From Streptomyces sp. NBC_00464 (GTDB lineage: Bacteria > Actinomycetota > Actinomycetes > Streptomycetales > Streptomycetaceae), in assembly GCF_036013915.1 (NCBI RefSeq), contig NZ_CP107899.1, positions 7,902,001 through 7,966,000 of the forward strand: 64,000 bases of DNA, read 5' to 3'. The notes under the pieces were generated by a model. The model saw nothing but the letters and a program-made list of their open reading frames with translations, was not told the DNA's origin and ran no database searches. Made by a program: the position numbers and the translations under genes. Below are positions 62,108-64,000 of this stretch, piece by piece; within the stretch, counting starts at the first letter, position 1; every line of letters starts with the position of its first letter.

Positions 62108-62877
62108 GCACCACCCCCACCCCCGTCGACCAGGAATTCGCCGGCCGCACCGCCCTCGTCACCGGAGGAGCCTCCGGCATCGGCCTGGCCCTGGCCCACC
62201 GGCTCGCCGCCTCCGGCGCGTCCGTCGTCGTGGCCGACTACGACGAGGAGAGCGCCCGCAAGGCGGTCGCCGCACTGCAGAGCACCGGCGCCAAGGCCGC
62301 CGCCGTGGCCATGGACGTCACCGACCCCGCCTCCGTCGAAGCGGGCGTGCGGTTCGCCGTCGACACCTTCGGCGCCCTGCACCTCGCCGTGAACAACGCC
62401 GGCATCGGCGGCCCCAGCAACCCGACCGGCGACTACGCCGTCGAGGACTGGAACCGCGTCGTCGCCACCAACCTGAGCGGCGTCTTCTACTCCATGCGCT
62501 ACGAACTTCCCGCCATCGTCGCCGCGGGCGGCGGCGCGATCGTCAACATGTCGTCGATCCTCGGCACCAACGGCTTCGCCGGCTCGCCCGCGTACGTCGC
62601 CGCCAAGCACGGAGTCGTCGGCCTCACCAAGACGGCAGCACTCGAATACGCCGCACAGAACGTCCGCGTCAACGCGGTCGGCCCCGGCTTCATCGACACC
62701 CCGCTGCTGCGCAACACCGAGGGACCGGCCCGCGACCACCTGATCTCGCTCCACCCGGCGGGACGCCTCGGCACGGCGGAGGAAGTGGCGGAGCTCGCCG
62801 CCTTCCTGCTCTCCGACCGCGCCTCCTTCATCCACGGCAGCTACCACCTGGTGGACGGCGGCTACTCCGCCTCCTGA
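62104..62877 (+). CDS. SDR-family oxidoreductase
   Basis: A 257-residue short-chain dehydrogenase/reductase. NAD(P) loop TGGASGIGLALAHRL (about 17-31), NNAGIGG (about 96-102), catalytic serine in NMSSI and the YVAAK catalytic pair (about 162-166) are all present. It reduces or oxidises a carbonyl or alcohol. It is co-translated with the TetR gene and followed, 58 bp on, by a zinc alcohol dehydrogenase, so the three probably act on the same compound. Confidence 0.92.
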   Translation: MSTTPTPVDQEFAGRTALVTGGASGIGLALAHRLAASGASVVVADYDEESARKAVAALQSTGAKAAAVAMDVTDPASVEAGVRFAVDTFGALHLAVNNAGIGGPSNPTGDYAVEDWNRVVATNLSGVFYSMRYELPAIVAAGGGAIVNMSSILGTNGFAGSPAYVAAKHGVVGLTKTAALEYAAQNVRVNAVGPGFIDTPLLRNTEGPARDHLISLHPAGRLGTAEEVAELAAFLLSDRASFIHGSYHLVDGGYSAS

Positions 62878-62935
62878 GTGGCGGACGGGGGACAGGGGGG
62901 CGAGAAATGGAACAGCAGAGGTCAAGGAGGACCCC

Positions 62936-63976
62936 ATGAAAGCCGTTCAGTACCGAGAGGTCGGCGCCGCACCCGAGGTCGTCACCGTGCCCGACCCGGA
63001 GCCCGGCCCCGGCCAGGTGCTGTTGAAGGTCACCGCGGCAGGTGTCTGCCACTCCGACATCGCGGTGATGTCCTGGCCCGCGGACCAGTTCCCCTACCCG
63101 CTGCCGATGACCCTCGGCCACGAGGGTGTCGGCACCGTCGCCGCACTCGGCGACGGCGTCAGCGGGCTTTCGACCGGCCAGTCCGTCGCGGTCTACGGCC
63201 CCTGGGGCTGCGGTACGTGCATCAAGTGCGCCGAGGGCAAGGAGAACTACTGCCTGCGCGCCAAGGAGCTCGGCATCAACCCGCCCGGACTGGGCTCGCC
63301 CGGCGCCATGGCCGAGTACATGATCGTCGACGACCCGCGCCACCTGGTGCCCCTCGGCGACCTCGACCCGGTGCAGGCCGTGCCGCTCACCGACGCCGGC
63401 CTCACCCCGTACCACGCGATCAAGCGCTCCCTGCCGAAGCTGGTGCCTGGAGCCACCGCCGTCGTCATCGGCACCGGCGGCCTCGGCCACGTGGCGATCC
63501 AGCTGCTGCGCGCCATGACGGCAGTCCGGGTCATCGCCCTCGACGTCACCGAGGACAAGCTCGCCCTGGCCCGTGCCGTCGGGGCGCACGAGACCGTCCT
63601 GTCCGACCAGCACGCCGCCGGCCGGATCCGCGAACTGACCGGCGGCATCGGCGCCCAGGTCGTCCTCGACTTCGTCGGCGCCCCTGCGACCGTCGCCACG
63701 GCCGGCGCCGCGGCCGCCATCGACTCCGACGTCACGATCGTCGGCATCGGCGGCGGAGCACTGCCGGTGGGCTTCGGCTCCCTGCCGTTCAGTACGACGG
63801 TGACCGCCCCGTACTGGGGATCGCGCTCCGAGCTGGCCGAGGTGCTCGACCTGGCGCACGCGGGCGCGGTGAAGGTCCACGTCGAGACGTACTCGCTGGA
63901 CGAGGCGCCGCTGGCGTACGAGCGGCTGCACGACGGCAGGATCAACGGCCGAGCCGTCATTCTCCCCAACGGCTGA
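62936..63976 (+). CDS. Zinc-dependent NAD(P) alcohol dehydrogenase
   Basis: A 346-residue medium-chain alcohol dehydrogenase with both zinc sites. The catalytic zinc comes from VCHSDI and GHEGVG; the structural zinc cysteines are in CGTCIKCAEGKENYC (about residues 87-101). The NAD-binding motif GTGGLGH is near 180. It resembles the broad-range NAD-dependent alcohol dehydrogenases of actinobacteria. The ATG 62936 has AAGGAGG in front. It is complete; its stop is 24 bp from the right edge. Confidence 0.93.
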   Translation: MKAVQYREVGAAPEVVTVPDPEPGPGQVLLKVTAAGVCHSDIAVMSWPADQFPYPLPMTLGHEGVGTVAALGDGVSGLSTGQSVAVYGPWGCGTCIKCAEGKENYCLRAKELGINPPGLGSPGAMAEYMIVDDPRHLVPLGDLDPVQAVPLTDAGLTPYHAIKRSLPKLVPGATAVVIGTGGLGHVAIQLLRAMTAVRVIALDVTEDKLALARAVGAHETVLSDQHAAGRIRELTGGIGAQVVLDFVGAPATVATAGAAAAIDSDVTIVGIGGGALPVGFGSLPFSTTVTAPYWGSRSELAEVLDLAHAGAVKVHVETYSLDEAPLAYERLHDGRINGRAVILPNG

Positions 63977-64000
63977 CCGAGCCTCCTTCTCACGACTCTG

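Overview
The window is a stretch of a very GC-rich actinomycete chromosome, almost certainly Streptomyces. The evidence is strong third-position GC bias with long spurious open frames opposite real genes, GTG starts, GGAGG-type ribosome binding sites, families largely confined to streptomycetes (streptophobe, DUF6629, DUF6777), multiple SpoIIE-type phosphatases, and secreted plant and microbial polysaccharide-degrading enzymes. I see no rRNA, tRNA, CRISPR array, insertion sequence, prophage or biosynthetic megacluster. This looks like ordinary chromosomal-arm content made of many small modules.

Layout. 0-2.8 kb: end of an alditol-oxidase-like gene, a SpoIIE/PP2C phosphatase with a MASE1 membrane protein, and a DUF1876 protein. 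2.9-14.3 kb: a PL3 pectate lyase and a PL11 rhamnogalacturonan lyase. Between and around them lie a DUF6629 membrane protein, a lamin-tail protein, a PI-PLC-like protein with an apparently broken N-terminus, a multidomain SpoIIE-family protein that has lost its metal-binding residues, a DUF6777 protein and a streptophobe. 14.3-18.2 kb: an operon of a two-FHA ABC transporter, an SH3-like protein and a soluble Ser/Thr kinase, reminiscent of mycobacterial Rv1747/PknF. 18.3-22.1 kb: phosphoglucomutase, a phosphopantetheinyl transferase, a GNAT and a half-length MFS gene. 22.7-27 kb: a giant secreted GH87-type alpha-1,3-glucanase. 27.2-31.7 kb: a cupin, a GNAT like the C-terminal domain of human O-GlcNAcase behind a CebR-like operator, a signal-less FecB-fold protein, a PfkB sugar kinase and a membrane protein. 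31.9-34 kb: acyl-CoA oxidase.

34-37.2 kb: a cobalamin riboswitch and a B12-type ABC importer operon, functionally matched by a CbiZ amidohydrolase at 44.2 kb. 37.5-45.8 kb: a PRC-barrel/DUF2382 protein, then an IclR regulator with a strong operator, an OPT transporter, an AmpS/NicX-like enzyme, a prolyl iminopeptidase, CbiZ and a 3-hydroxyisobutyrate-dehydrogenase-like enzyme. 45.8-49.4 kb: a Tat-exported sulfite-oxidase-like enzyme, a SigB/SigF-family sigma factor and an XRE-cupin regulator. 49.4-57 kb: a five-gene dipeptide ABC importer operon carrying an S9 peptidase. 57.3-64 kb: a methyltransferase, a zinc-independent oxidoreductase with a GNAT, a membrane SpoIIE phosphatase, and a TetR/SDR/Zn-alcohol dehydrogenase cluster.

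Working together: two peptide-use modules (OPT plus peptidases; Dpp plus S9 peptidase), one B12 uptake and salvage pair, several extracellular polysaccharide enzymes with likely sugar-responsive operators, and a set of partner-switch-type signalling proteins with a matching sigma-factor family. The most interesting leads are a pair of 25-bp dyads sharing one core (IclR gene and GH87 gene), tandem IclR-like sites before the pectate lyase, the degenerate SpoIIE-family protein, and the O-GlcNAcase-like acetyltransferase under a CebR-like box.
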